A stretch of 64,000 nucleotides of DNA, taken from the NCBI GenBank assembly GCA_963513935.1, contig OY740768.1, forward strand, positions 70,110,231 to 70,174,230, written 5' to 3'. Each line of letters begins with the position of its first letter. Within the stretch, counting starts at the first letter, position 1. The notes under the pieces were generated by a model. That model saw nothing but the letters and a program-made list of their open reading frames with translations. It did not search any database and was not told the origin of the DNA. Position numbers and translations under genes: made by a program. This DNA is from Aphrophora alni (Eukaryota > Arthropoda > Insecta > Hemiptera > Aphrophoridae). Shown one piece after another: positions 12,542 to 23,509 of this stretch.

Positions 12542-13243
12542 TTAATTATGAAACCTTTTTAATAATCTACAATTAAATATACCTCGGATGTGAGTTTTAT
12601 TATTTTTAATACTAGCTAACTTATAAGTAGTTTTTCCTATCTTAGAGATTACGGTGTATGGTCCTTCATATAGTTCACAGAACTTGTGATATCGTTTTTC
12701 AATTGTGCTTGACGGAATACAAGCTCTTACTAGTACTAAATCCTTTATCTGATATTCGGTTGGTGGATGCAGTTCATTGAACTTCTTAGCGAATTTTTCC
12801 CTTTTATTTTTAATTCGTAAGTATATTTCTCCGTGGTCAATGTCGTTTGTTTCTGTGTTGCCTGGATTAATTAAATATTTTTTCCAAATTCGTGTCGGAC
12901 GTGTATTAAATTGTACTTCTAATGGTGTTGACTCAATTGTATCATGGTATGATTCGTTCATGAAACTTTCCACAGTTTCAAGTAGCCTTCCCCATTCTTG
13001 GTGATTGTCAGGTAACAGGATCCTGAAAAGTTGACCTAGATTTCGCATTACTCTCTCCGCCAAGTTGCTTTGTGGATTTCGTATTGCAACGGTTCTTTGT
13101 CTAATTCCCAGTTCTTGTAACCCTTCTGTCCATTTTTTGGATGTAAATTGTGTACCATTATCCGAAAGTATGTATTTTGGTAATTGGACTTCTTTAATGT
13201 ATTTCCTGATTTGATTTAATGTTGTTACGGTTGTTGTGTTTTT
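12542..13243 (-). pseudogene. Integrase catalytic and C-terminal part (shifted frame)
   Basis: This frame continues the integrase begun in the upstream pol ORF but is offset by one base. It is open from the break near 13243 to the stop at 12542. It holds the second catalytic aspartate (codon 13160-13162, in SDNGTQ) and the catalytic glutamate (codon 13055-13057, in LAERVMR), with 34 residues between them, close to the D-D-35-E spacing of retroviral-type integrases. After the core comes a basic C-terminal region with YEGPYTV, the chromatin/DNA-binding SH3-like block of Gypsy integrases. All three catalytic acidic residues survive in the DNA, so the only visible defect is the frame break. A shorter ORF from a TTG at 13063 is part of this frame, not a separate gene. 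Confidence 0.85.
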
Positions 13244-15812
13244 TTACCTTATACAATTTTGTGTATTTAGAAAATGCGTCAATCACTACTAAGATGTACC
13301 TTGACCCGTAGACTGACCGAGGCAATGGTCCGTAATAGTCTACACACACTAGTTCACCCTTACCTTTTGGTATAATAGGCGTAAGTTCTGCGTTTCTACC
13401 TTTGTTGTCATGTTTACATTTTTGACATCGTAAACATTTAATTATTATATCCCTGACCTTTTTAGCGACTTTGTCTCCCGTGAAATCTTCCTTAAAATTA
13501 TGGTAACATTTGCTTATTCCTATATGTCCGCAAATTTCATGAATTTCCTTAATTAATACTTCAATGAATTTTTCTGGAATCATTAATTTCCACATTCCTC
13601 TTTCCTTGCGAAATAATTTTTTTTCAAACAATTTATAACATTCTAAAATTTTTGGATCATTTTCTTCTAATTTACCTACTATATTCCTAAATTTTGTATC
13701 CTTCTTCTGTAAAACTTCTATATTTTGTAACTGTTCGCCCACTTCTGGATTAAACTTCTGTAACACTAATTGGATTTGTACAAGTCGGTCCTCCCCATTT
13801 TCTTGTGAACATTCTCCATCCTCTGGGAATCTGCTCAATGTATCTGCAACAATATTTTCTTTTCCCTTGCAGTGTCGAATTTGGATGTTATACTCCTGAA
13901 TTAATAAGATCCACCTCGTCATTCTAGCGTTAAGTAGTTTGCATTGGTTAATGAAAGTGATCGCCTTATTGTCAGTTATAACGGTTATTTTTCTCCCTAA
14001 TAAATAATTCCTAAATTTCCTTAATCCTAATACTACACTATACAATTCTTTTTCGGCAGTGCTATAAAATCTCTCAGCCCCTTTAAATGTTCTGCTTGTA
14101 AATCCTACTACAGCAATGTTATTCTGGTCATCGAGTTGGTACAGTTGTGCTCCTGACGCAATATCGGACGCATCTGTCTGTAAGTAAAACATCTTTTCCA
14201 TATTTGGGTGCTTTAACGTTACAGCCTCAATAAATTCCTCCTTTACAGCTAAAAAACTCTGGTTAATACTATTTGTCCATTTAAATTTTGTTCCTTTCTT
14301 CAGTAGTCCTTGTAATGGAGCTGTTGTTTGTGCGTAATTTTTTGAAAACCGGTGGTAGAAATTTGTTAATCCTAAAAAGCTTTTTAATTGTTTTGGTGTC
14401 TTAGGACGCGGAAAATTTTGAATTGCCATCATTTTTTGCTCTTGCGGTTTGATACCATCTGTGGTGATAACAAAACCTAGATAATCTATTTCTTTCCTGC
14501 AGAACATAGATTTCTCAAAATTTACTGTTAAGTTGGCGTCTTGAAATACCTTTAATATTTTTTCTAATTGGTCCACATGATCTTCCCAGTTTTGCGAAAT
14601 ACATAAACAGTCGTCCACATACATAATTAAATTCCTTTTAACTTCTTCCGTCAGAATTGAGTCCAAACCTCGCGTTAAACTTGCTAAGCTTGTGCTCAAC
14701 CCAAACGGAACGGTTTTGTACCTGTAGCACAATCCTTTGTACAGAAATGCCGTGAAATCCTTGCAATCTTCGTGCAACGGGATTTGCCAAAAACTGCTAG
14801 TTAGGTCTAAACTACTCATCCAACTGATCTTCTTACCGATTGTCAATAACTCTTGGATTGGTCGAATCCCTTCGTAATCCGGTATGGTTCTCGCATTTAT
14901 AGTCCTGGCGTCTAAACAGATCCTTACGCTCCCATCTTTCTTACATACAGGTACTATAGGATTAATGTATGCGCTGTTTGCTCTCTCGATGATCCCATAA
15001 CTTAGCATTCTCTGAATCTCTGCATCAACGGCTTCTCTAAACTTAGTTGCTACTGGCCAACTCCTCTGACAGTATGGTGTTCTATCAGTTACTTGAAATT
15101 TATGGTAATAAGTTGAAATTAATCCTGGTTTTTTGCTGAAAACTGTTTTATATTTATTAAATATGCTGTATAACCGCTGCCTATTCTCAAGTGGTACATG
15201 TTCCAAATTGCTTATTTTGTTTATATCAAATTCATATTTATCCTCTTCAATTTGTAGGCAATTATTCAAACTTTCAATATTAACTTCTGACGAATCCTCG
15301 AATTTAATTTCCTTTCTACCAACTCCATAGTTTAATTTATTTCCTATTTCTAACTTATTATTAATAAAATTGACGATTGCATGATTTCTTGATAAAAACT
15401 CTAACCCAAGTATACAATCTCGAATTAGTTCTGGTACTATTATAAAATGCACGGCGATTAATTCTGTTCCTAACTTAACTTTAATGAAAATTTGTTTTTT
15501 AACACTTTTGGAACGCAGACCTAATGCTCCAATAACTTTTACTCCTGCTACCGGTAATTCTTCAAAAACTCCTAAATTTAATTTATTTGTGTTGTAGAAA
15601 GATTCAGATATCGAATTTACCTCACAACCTGTATCGATTAACGCTCTGACCTGTACACACTCATTAAAAACTAACTTAATTTCTGGACATTTATTAATGT
15701 CATTAATTATATCGCTTGTGTCGTGATTGTCCTCTAAATAATCTTTTAAATCGGTGAATAAGGTATTTATGGTTGCCTTGTTCTTATCCGCTAGGTCTAC
15801 ATTCCATTCCAA
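13194..15812 (-). CDS. pol: Gypsy Pol: protease, reverse transcriptase, RNase H, integrase N-terminus
   Basis: 872 codons in the same frame as gag, from which it is separated by the gag UGA and one AAG codon. The nominal start is a TTG, so independent initiation is unlikely. Domains by residue: retropepsin-like protease with DTG at 60-62; RT with palm aspartate D336 in SSLDLTSSFWQIPL and YVDD at 398-401; the 'FLGLTNFYHRF' connection at 479-489; RNase H with D547, E587, D614 and D657; integrase zinc-binding HHCC (H758, H763, C793, C796); and the first integrase catalytic aspartate D825 in CVDYYGP. These enzymes mature Gag-Pol, copy element RNA to DNA in particles and insert it into chromatin. 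The frame derails at an A7 run (13239-13245) and ends at 13194 after a non-homologous tail. The integrase continues in the next frame. Apart from this the ORF is long and undamaged, consistent with a young copy. Confidence 0.95.
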   Translation of the reverse strand: MEWNVDLADKNKATINTLFTDLKDYLEDNHDTSDIINDINKCPEIKLVFNECVQVRALIDTGCEVNSISESFYNTNKLNLGVFEELPVAGVKVIGALGLRSKSVKKQIFIKVKLGTELIAVHFIIVPELIRDCILGLEFLSRNHAIVNFINNKLEIGNKLNYGVGRKEIKFEDSSEVNIESLNNCLQIEEDKYEFDINKISNLEHVPLENRQRLYSIFNKYKTVFSKKPGLISTYYHKFQVTDRTPYCQRSWPVATKFREAVDAEIQRMLSYGIIERANSAYINPIVPVCKKDGSVRICLDARTINARTIPDYEGIRPIQELLTIGKKISWMSSLDLTSSFWQIPLHEDCKDFTAFLYKGLCYRYKTVPFGLSTSLASLTRGLDSILTEEVKRNLIMYVDDCLCISQNWEDHVDQLEKILKVFQDANLTVNFEKSMFCRKEIDYLGFVITTDGIKPQEQKMMAIQNFPRPKTPKQLKSFLGLTNFYHRFSKNYAQTTAPLQGLLKKGTKFKWTNSINQSFLAVKEEFIEAVTLKHPNMEKMFYLQTDASDIASGAQLYQLDDQNNIAVVGFTSRTFKGAERFYSTAEKELYSVVLGLRKFRNYLLGRKITVITDNKAITFINQCKLLNARMTRWILLIQEYNIQIRHCKGKENIVADTLSRFPEDGECSQENGEDRLVQIQLVLQKFNPEVGEQLQNIEVLQKKDTKFRNIVGKLEENDPKILECYKLFEKKLFRKERGMWKLMIPEKFIEVLIKEIHEICGHIGISKCYHNFKEDFTGDKVAKKVRDIIIKCLRCQKCKHDNKGRNAELTPIIPKGKGELVCVDYYGPLPRSVYGSRYILVVIDAFSKYTKLYKVKKHNNRNNIKSNQEIH

Positions 15813-15821
15813 CTTTCACTT
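15813..15821 (-). promoter_or_regulatory. In-frame UGA between gag and pol (possible readthrough site)
   Basis: On the coding strand the junction is AAG-TGA-AAG-TTG, and gag and pol share one frame. Two readings fit. The first is stop-codon suppression giving Gag-Pol at low level, as known for gammaretroviruses. The second is a point mutation of a once-fused gag-pol ORF; CGA to TGA is a common CpG transition. The base after UGA is A, which is not the strongest known leaky context. The sequence alone cannot separate the two. Confidence 0.6.
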
Positions 15822-17510
15822 TTGCCCTCTTCCGTCCCTGTCTGCAGGTTGTCGACCTTCCCAACGGTTCCCTGGTCCATTTTTTATGTCGGCACGCACA
15901 TCTGGTTTTCTGTAAACATCCCTATTCTGACGTAACGGTAAATGTCTACTGTTGTACCCATTCATTTGTCCCCAAGGCCTGTTTACAACTTCTCCCTCTC
16001 TCTCGTCGCGTGGATAGGATGCCTTATAATTACCATTTCTTTCTTCGTAACTATTAATGTGTCGTACATCTGCCTGTCGGAATTCCATCAATAGTTTTAC
16101 AAATTCCTGCTTTGTTTTCACACCCCTGGTGATAACAGCAATTAGTGTAGTTGGGTGAAAGTGCTTAGCGATTTTTTGGACTAACTGGGCTTCTAAAATC
16201 GGCGGTTCTAACTCTGAACATTCCAACATCATGTTCTCCACATATGTGATAGCTTCATCCCCAATTTTTCCTTTAAACTTTCCGAATTCCAACCTGTCTC
16301 GGATGTTTGCTTGTATCATTTCGTTAAAATATTTATCCATAAATATTTTTTCAAAATCTTCGAAGTTTTTAACTTCCCTACGGTGTAGAAACCACCATAC
16401 ACATGCTTCATCTTTTAAATATCTATCTAACCAATACATGTTCCCTTGATGTGTGTAACTAACGCTAACTTCTTTTATGATCCTTAAAAATTGCATTGGG
16501 AATCTTTCTTTTCCTGTAAAACTAATGTCCCTTATCTCTGGTTCCCTTATTATGATACCATCCCTTGTTTTTAAATTACTTAATCTTTCATCTACTTCTG
16601 TCACTTTATTTTTCATTTCGTCCGTTTGTTTCTGATATTGGTTAATTTTTTGTGAATTTTCTTGGCATTGTGATTCGATTTCTAGAATTTTATTATTAGA
16701 TCTAGCTTGACTTTCCTTGACCTTATCAATCTGAGCGTCTACGTTAATTTGATTTTCAGTTAAATTTTTGTTTACGGTGATTTCGATTTCTTTAATGCTC
16801 TCTTGCACATCCTTTTCTACTTCCACGACTTTACTTGCAATTTCTTTTAAATTTTCTCTTAAATCTTCGCACCTATTACCTAATTTATCGGTGAAATTTT
16901 CTTCAATTTTATTTAATTTATCATTCATTTCCGTCCTAATTGTCTCGGCTGTGGTATCCGATCTTAATTTAATTTCTTCGAGCTTGTTCTCGAATCTCTC
17001 CGCAAATTCATTAAATTTTCGGTCCATTGTCTCCGCATTTTGACTAACATTGCCACTAAGTTCTTCTAATTTTTTATTATTTTCCTCGAGCTTTTTATTT
17101 TGTTCTGCGAATTTTTTATCGAGCCTTGCTTTTAGAATTTCCGCATTTTTATTAATTTCTTCGAAATTCTTTTTATTAAGGGCTTCCGCATTTTTACTAC
17201 TTTCTTCAAATTTTTTATCGATGCTTGTTTTTAGGATTTCCGCATTTTTATTACTTTCATCAAATTTTTTATTAAGGATTTCGATTAATTCGTTTAATCC
17301 TACCGTTGGGGTCCCATACACCTTTAAATTTTCACTCTCCCCTGAATTATTACCCTCATTAGTATTACTTTCACTATTATTAATCCCTATAGCTCTATCC
17401 ATTTCTGATTCTATCCCCATTTGATTATTAATCTCCTCATCAAACCCCATTGTTATTTGGTTATTTGCCATCTTTTTATAATTTTTTATCCTATTACTAC
17501 GTCTTAACAT
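15816..17510 (-). CDS. gag: Gypsy Gag polyprotein
   Basis: 564 residues starting at an ATG about 110 bp downstream of the PBS. Residues about 60-320 are dominated by K/E/N-rich heptad-like repeats (KKFEES, KKLEE, DKLNKIEENF patterns), predicting an unusually long coiled coil. Residues about 330-500 hold the capsid-like Gag domain: QFLRIIKEV, YLKDEACVWWF, FEKIFMDKYF, RDRLEFGKFK and ITYVENMM match the conserved order of the retrotransposon Gag family. The last ~60 residues are rich in R, G, N and D. There is no CCHC zinc knuckle, so RNA packaging would rely on this basic tail. The ORF ends at UGA (15816-15818) and the same frame continues directly into Pol. Short plus-strand ORFs over this region are shadows of the coiled-coil repeats. 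Confidence 0.92.
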   Translation of the reverse strand: MLRRSNRIKNYKKMANNQITMGFDEEINNQMGIESEMDRAIGINNSESNTNEGNNSGESENLKVYGTPTVGLNELIEILNKKFDESNKNAEILKTSIDKKFEESSKNAEALNKKNFEEINKNAEILKARLDKKFAEQNKKLEENNKKLEELSGNVSQNAETMDRKFNEFAERFENKLEEIKLRSDTTAETIRTEMNDKLNKIEENFTDKLGNRCEDLRENLKEIASKVVEVEKDVQESIKEIEITVNKNLTENQINVDAQIDKVKESQARSNNKILEIESQCQENSQKINQYQKQTDEMKNKVTEVDERLSNLKTRDGIIIREPEIRDISFTGKERFPMQFLRIIKEVSVSYTHQGNMYWLDRYLKDEACVWWFLHRREVKNFEDFEKIFMDKYFNEMIQANIRDRLEFGKFKGKIGDEAITYVENMMLECSELEPPILEAQLVQKIAKHFHPTTLIAVITRGVKTKQEFVKLLMEFRQADVRHINSYEERNGNYKASYPRDEREGEVVNRPWGQMNGYNSRHLPLRQNRDVYRKPDVRADIKNGPGNRWEGRQPADRDGRGQK

Positions 17511-17603
17511 TAAATTAATTATATCTAATAGTCTTTCTGTCTCTTATCTTATAATGCTACCTTCAGGTTACACCACGTGAACTAAATTTTAATTTTAATT
17601 AAA

Positions 17604-17620
17604 CCACGAGTTGGACGCCA
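17604..17620 (-). other. Primer-binding site (tRNA-Lys-like)
   Basis: Two bases after the 5' LTR the coding strand reads TGGCGTCCAACTCGTGG. It begins with TGG, the complement of tRNA CCA, and its first 11 bases differ at one position from TGGCGCCCAAC, the complement of the 3' end of insect tRNA-Lys(CTT). Beyond that the match has extra bases, so the primer identity is probable, not certain. Confidence 0.7.
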
Positions 17621-17622
17621 AT

Positions 17623-18902
17623 TATAACCTTTATTATTTATTTTTAATTAATTACTTTGATTAAAACACAACTACGTTATCATATTTAAATTATTTATTC
17701 TTTAAAATACAATTTGCACCTAAAGTTGGGTGCCAATATATAACAGTTGAATTAATTAAATCTTCAAATTAATTGATGCACATATGAGTATTCAAATTTA
17801 TTCATCTTATCACTAAATCTCATCCATTCAACTTAAACTAGACATAAACATTTATAACACAATGAAATACTTAATTCTAGAACATAGCAATTTTATTATT
17901 ATTATTAGGTGCATCAAAATCGTATCATTAATTGTAATTTTAATTTAGTCTTTATATTTTAATATCTCAATTGTTTTATTGATTTGTTGGGCGCCAGGTA
18001 TAATTTACCAATTATATAATGAAGTTACTTTGATTGCTCTTTGAAAATTTAAGTTTAAATGGCTCTCGGCCTAGCTCAGATTTTATTTAAAGTGGGGCGT
18101 GGTTTCTTTGGTAACCTGAAGTAAAAACTACAATAACTAATCAGATAACTTATCGTGGTTCAGTAGCATGGAATGATGTCTTCTTGGAGTTTTACAGGTG
18201 AGATGATCCCTCGAACTTATGGCAGATATCACAAGAAACTTAATCCAATTTATAGGCACTTTGACGATCTCGAAGCTTGAACTACCTCACTCTGTTGCTT
18301 GAATTCTTGGTCAATTAATCAAAACTCTTCTTTAACTTTACGATGATTTTAATATAATTCGATGACTTAAAACTTTTCTTCACTTTACGACGATTTGGCG
18401 AACTTCGCCCTGTTCCTAGTTCCTCTCCCTTGCGACGCTCGTTCTTCACTGCTTTTTCTGATTTTTGAATTCTTACGCAGAGTTTTCCCGTTTTTACCCC
18501 TTCTTCGCTTATTTCTGGATGACGCTTCTTTTTGGTTGGTTGGATTTGATTTTTCAAACTCTAACCGTCTTTCAAAGTTCGTTAAATCTTGTTTCTTAGC
18601 TGAGTTCAACGTACCTCTGCCTAGTTTTTTGTCTCTTTTTCTTTTGTTAACTTGGGCGTACACAAACTTTCTAATTTCCCATGTTGTCACATTACATAAC
18701 TCAACTCTTCCTATTTAATTTGTCACGCTGCCCTCGCCCTTTCAATAATTTTGTAGTTTCGAAGTATTGTTTCCTTAGAAATCCTTTAACAAAATTTATT
18801 ATGTGTTGGAGTGACGTTTATGTTTGACATTTATTTCTAACTGACAAGGTCTAAACATTTTGAATTGGACAAAGCTTTTACTTAGGGCTTCTCAACGTTA
18901 CA
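17623..18902 (-). repeat. 5' LTR of the Gypsy element
   Basis: 1280 bp, partner of 10840-12119, carrying the presumed promoter for the minus-strand transcript. I could not place a TATA box or transcription start with confidence. PBS-like sequences lie inside it at 17726-17736 and 17986-17996, at the same offsets as in the 3' LTR. Confidence 0.95.
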
Positions 18903-21900
18903 ATATATATATATTAACAAAACTATTGTTGAGTTTTTCACTGAAATATCCGTTGGGACTGAGAATTCCTGAGTAAAAAAATAATAATTTTTTACATTGT
19001 TATGTATTTTCCTCATTTATTTGTCAGAAAACACCTGTCCATTGAGAATAGTACATAATAAAAGAATATTAAATACATAAATAAATATAACATAAATAGA
19101 AAAAAATAACATAAATCTAAATCAAAACCAAAACAAACAAACAATCTATCAGTTATAGAAACTCAAATATACAAAGTAGCAAAAAGTTCAATCAGTGCAC
19201 TGCTTCACACAACCAAAGATCAACAGAGGTACTCCAGAGATAAATCTATATTGGAGTTACTTTCATAATATATGCAAATCTATATAGATATAAAACAATA
19301 ACAATTCATTATATTCTTAAAATAAAGTTTAAAAAAAATGAAATGGCTCAGATTTAAAACCTACATATTTTCATGATGATTCACACGAAATGCAAAAGTT
19401 AAATAACCAAGTAGCTGATTAAACAAACTTATGCTAAAAATTGAAATGATTAAAAAAAATCTAACTTATGATTTGGAATAAACCATTTGTTTTTTTCTAA
19501 AATGGTGTTGAAATTTGTTTTTTATATAATTTTAAGATTTTTGATACAACATATTCAGAACTTTAAGTACTTATAAGTAGCCTATATTAGATGTAAAACT
19601 TTTAAATATAGGTAGGAGACGAATCACGAACCGACCATCTACATTATTACAATTAAAATAATCATCTGCGTAGTGATTACGTTATTAAAATAATTTTTAA
19701 CTATGACTATTTCCTTAGTTTTATCTTAAAAATGACAATTTTCTGTACTTTATACTATAATCTTTCCAAAATGCATTTATATTATTTCTGGATTGATTTC
19801 ATAAGTAGCAGAAAAAAAGGGGGGGAAAAAATGCAGACAAAACACATTTTGTTTTAATTATTATTATTATTTTTTAACAATATAAAAATAAACTATGGAT
19901 TTGTAAGAATAGAAGGAAAATGCATATCAAATATAAATACACCGATAGCATTTTGCCTAAATCAGTGGAAAGTTGTCGTATGTAAAGGGTAAACAGTAAC
20001 GCTTAGTTGTGTGTTCTAATATTTGTACTGTATTTAACATTTTTGCTGGATTGGGCATCAAATGCATATCATTCCGCCTTCTTCTGGTGTTCATCCAATC
20101 AATGGCTTGCTATGCAGTCTGAAAACCAGCTCTTGTAACTTTGTCAATTTGTATAGCACAATGATTGAATAGTGAACTATTATATAATTAATTGTTAATA
20201 ATGTATTATAGATATGAATTTGATTGTTTAATGATAAAATATTTGTAAGCTACCATTTATATGACTGATATATTTCATAAATAAGTAAATATATAAACAA
20301 TTAAATAGATACACAAGGTTTTAAGTAATATAATATACAATACATGAATAGATGCATGTAATATTCATAATTTATCATCATTTCATTAAAAAAAGTTTAA
20401 TAAGCTTATCCTAACAATAGACCTAGTTTAGTGCGCCTCACTATTTTCTGTAAATTAAATTAATTCTTCAGTAACTTAACTCAACCTTAATGTTGAGAGG
20501 GTGGTTATCAAAATTACAGTATCAGAATGTTTTAAATGGTACAATGTTTTTTACATAATAATTTTCATCAATTAAAAGTTTAGTAACAACATTATATTTA
20601 TAAATTAATTGTTTTAAAACTCTTTTCTCTAAATTGCTCTAATCAAATATATTTCTCTGCTTTTTTTCAGTGTTTTTAAGGTTTAACATCTGCATTGTTA
20701 TTAAAGTTTGTTAAAAACTTTCAAACATACAATGTATGTATTAAAAGAAAACAGTTTGCTACTTATGAACAAATGTATAGTATTCCTATAGTAAGTGCTC
20801 AGATTTAGATAAAGTTAATACATTTTAATGTCCAACACACTATTTTTGAAATCTTAATATCAATCTCTTTTCTATTTTTTATTGGATCAAAGATACATTA
20901 AAATAGCTATAGTTAACATTTTCAAACATTATCAAGGATATTTGAAATTAATTGAAAACAATGAAATAATATAAGCCATCAGTTTTTATATTCCAATACA
21001 AACCATTTGACCACTAAGATGATATTCCAACTACTAAATAATTGTTATCTCATTTGCACACATCCTCCATATGTTCCCTTGTATAAACAGAAACAAGCAT
21101 AATTTAAAAGTTACTGATTTAATAATCATGGAAATATTAAGTTTGATCAAAGTAGGTAAATGAACAAAATAAACGTTTTGTGAATATTTTTGTTTTTATT
21201 TTGATTGTCTTCTACTAAAAAGTAAATAAATGTAATAAAACAATTTCTGTACCTTTAACCTGAAACATAAATTCAGAGAAATGAGTAATATAACAATATA
21301 TTTTAAAACAATGTGGTTGAGGTAACCAATGGAAAGTACAAGAGGTTTCTTTTTACCTCAAAAAGAATTATTTCTAAATATCCTGTGAAACATAATTTAC
21401 TTTGAACAGATTTGTTTTCTGCCTTTATATTACCAGATTTTTATAATTCTTGTTATTTTATTGTTTTGTTTTATAATAATAATTGATAGTTTGCATTGAT
21501 TAGTTTATTGACCAGATCTCTTCCACTTTTGATAGTTTAATAATATAGTCTGATATAAATCATATTCATCCTTACAAATATTTTATCGCATCGATAACTA
21601 TTAAGTATCTTATATAAGTGTTATGAAATATCTATGAATTGAAATTTCAAAATGTTGTTATTACATACACTTGTAAAATTGTTGGTATTTGAAGCTGTTC
21701 ATCACAACTTAATTTGTACACAATGGTGTCATAACTATATTTTAATTATTAAAATAAGAGTGTAATATTTCTTCTTTTTTTGCCAGTTGAAATTTAAGCT
21801 AAAAGTTAATGAAATTGCCATATTTTAAATTCCGTATACTTTTAGAGTAATTGAAAAAAAAATACAAAGAGTTTAAAATAGACACAAAAAGAGTGATAAT

Positions 21901-22790
21901 AGACATTATAAAGATAAGCTCTATGAGTGAGTGAAATTGCATAAAGCATGGTCATAGTGATTGCCAGCATTCAGTAATGGATTAGCAATTGATTCTATAA
22001 ATATTTAATTCTATAATAATTAATAATTAAATTTAAGTTGAAAGAAATATAAATTTAAGAAAAGATATTTTATTCTCACTTGTAACTTTTCTTACCTAAA
22101 TGAATATCCATTTTTGAAAATTAAATGTATACTCATATTGAGTTTTTAATGGATTAGGCTGATTCCCAACCGTATTAACTTAACCAGCATAAAACATAAA
22201 CCTAAAAAATAAAGAAACAATATTAACAAACATCATGAGTATGTAGTAAATCTTGACACAATATATCACTATTTTTATAAATAAAACTTTTTTGCTGTAA
22301 CAATAGCCAAGCTACAAATGAAGCATATCAACATTTTATAGTACAATAGTTTTATTTGAATCAAGCCGTACAGTAGACCTAATATTTTACTTAACAGGCT
22401 GATGAATGTTTCGAAAGTTTAAAATTTTGCTTTTACTCTCACCACCAGCTTCCCAGTTGTAAATACTGGACGCACCAGACTAGTGCAATGTCTAACTATA
22501 GAAATAGTAATGTATGTATATTTCAAAACATAACTACTAAGTGATTTTGACAAAATTTTATACGAAAAATATAATTTTATAAATATAAAATAGCTTATAT
22601 ATATTTATGCTTATGGGAGACTGTAATTTCACTTTGAAAAAATGAATTTCATTGCGACAGGTAAAATGTTACTCAGATAGACTCCATGAGTCCTTTGTAT
22701 CTATATACTAAAGAGCAATTACTTTTTCCAAAACTTACTCATTTTCATCACAGATTTAACCAGATTTAGAAATGTTCATGATCTGAAAAT
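18903..22790. other. AT-rich non-coding DNA
   Basis: No gene or element recognised on either strand. A minus-strand frame at about 20109-19957 is open for 50 codons and includes a run of four arginines, but has no recognisable domain and no supporting neighbours. Confidence 0.5.
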
Positions 22791-22794
22791 ATTT

Positions 22795-23060
22795 TTATCC
22801 CAGAGCTCCGAACATCCCCAAAGGATGTGCTTATACATTTCTCCAATAAATTACTAATTATTTGATCCACCCGGCCACCCCACATTTATCACAAGATATG
22901 TCAACCCTCTTACCTATTTTGTGTTTAAGGTAATGAGCAGTAAGTGATCATCATCCTAAGGTCTTCTCTATTTATTCTGATGAGTATCTACCCAATGTAA
23001 TTAGGTCATCTCCCCAGTCTCACATAGATGTTACTCAACTTTTTTTCCTTTACGAGCCCA
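22795..23060 (-). pseudogene. LINE ORF2 C-terminal remnant (Jockey-type tail), tentative
   Basis: Minus-strand reading gives LTAHYLKHKIGKR, a C-x2-C pair (SCDKCGVAGW) and AHPLGMFGAL in one frame. This resembles the tail that follows RNase H in many insect Jockey/R1-type LINEs: L-T-G-H...L..H....G, then a cysteine cluster, then H-x-L..C..L...R...G. Stops interrupt it. The local base composition is richer in C/G than its surroundings, as expected for inserted coding DNA. The match is short and degenerate, so it is only tentative. Confidence 0.4.
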
Positions 23061-23509
23061 TTTCACAAGTAGTCTTTTGCATGTTAACCTCTGATATAAA
23101 GTGATATATGTTTTTATGCAATGACTAGAATAACTGGAAATATTATATGGGAGGTATATAAAAGCTATTTCATTTATGTTACTACAGTTAATTTATATTA
23201 TTTTGTAATTAACAATAATGCAGATAATATTTTGTAATAATTTCACACCAGTTATGCTTATTAATGGGACCATATTAAATAATGTGTCAACTATAACCAA
23301 AGAAGTTAATTATTTACTACATAGTCTTCATTAATGGCAGCAATCACTGTGAATATAAATAAATATTGTTGATTTATCTTATATCTTATGTTTATGCTGA
23401 TGTTAATTATGTTGATTTATTGTAAGTTTAATATACAGGGTGGCACAAAAGTTACTTGACACTTGAATTTAAAAAATCCTACTGAATTTAATTATACTTA
23501 TAATAATTT

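Larger units (their letters stand above)
10840..18902 (-). mobile_element. Ty3/Gypsy LTR retrotransposon, nearly complete
   Basis: 8063-bp element on the minus strand: 5' LTR (17623-18902), PBS (17604-17620), gag, pol in the order protease-RT-RNase H-integrase, a short non-coding 3' region with a 61-bp tandem repeat, and 3' LTR (10840-12119). RNase H followed by integrase is the Ty3/Gypsy order. On the coding strand each LTR begins TGTAAC and ends GTTATA, a near-perfect terminal inversion. No envelope gene is present: only 420 bp separate the end of integrase from the 3' LTR. I saw no difference between the two LTRs reading them side by side, so the insertion is recent. Two lesions or recoding sites are present: UGA at the gag/pol boundary and a frame break in integrase. 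The clade is not assigned. Confidence 0.95.

Noticed and set aside
13236..13250. Programmed -1 frameshift at the A-run in pol
   Set aside because: A -1 slip leads to an early stop; the continuation needs the opposite direction, so canonical -1 recoding does not explain it.
16768..17424. Plus-strand hydrophobic ORFs resembling membrane proteins
   Set aside because: Antisense shadows of the Gag coiled-coil repeats; the minus strand gives a coherent Gag.
19957..20109. 50-codon minus frame with RRRR and a preceding ttttcag acceptor-like string
   Set aside because: Too short, no homology recognised, and a stop lies just after the supposed acceptor in that frame.
22391..22420. ctgatgaatgtttcgaaag as another hammerhead core
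   Set aside because: The sequence between the two core blocks is too short to form stem II.
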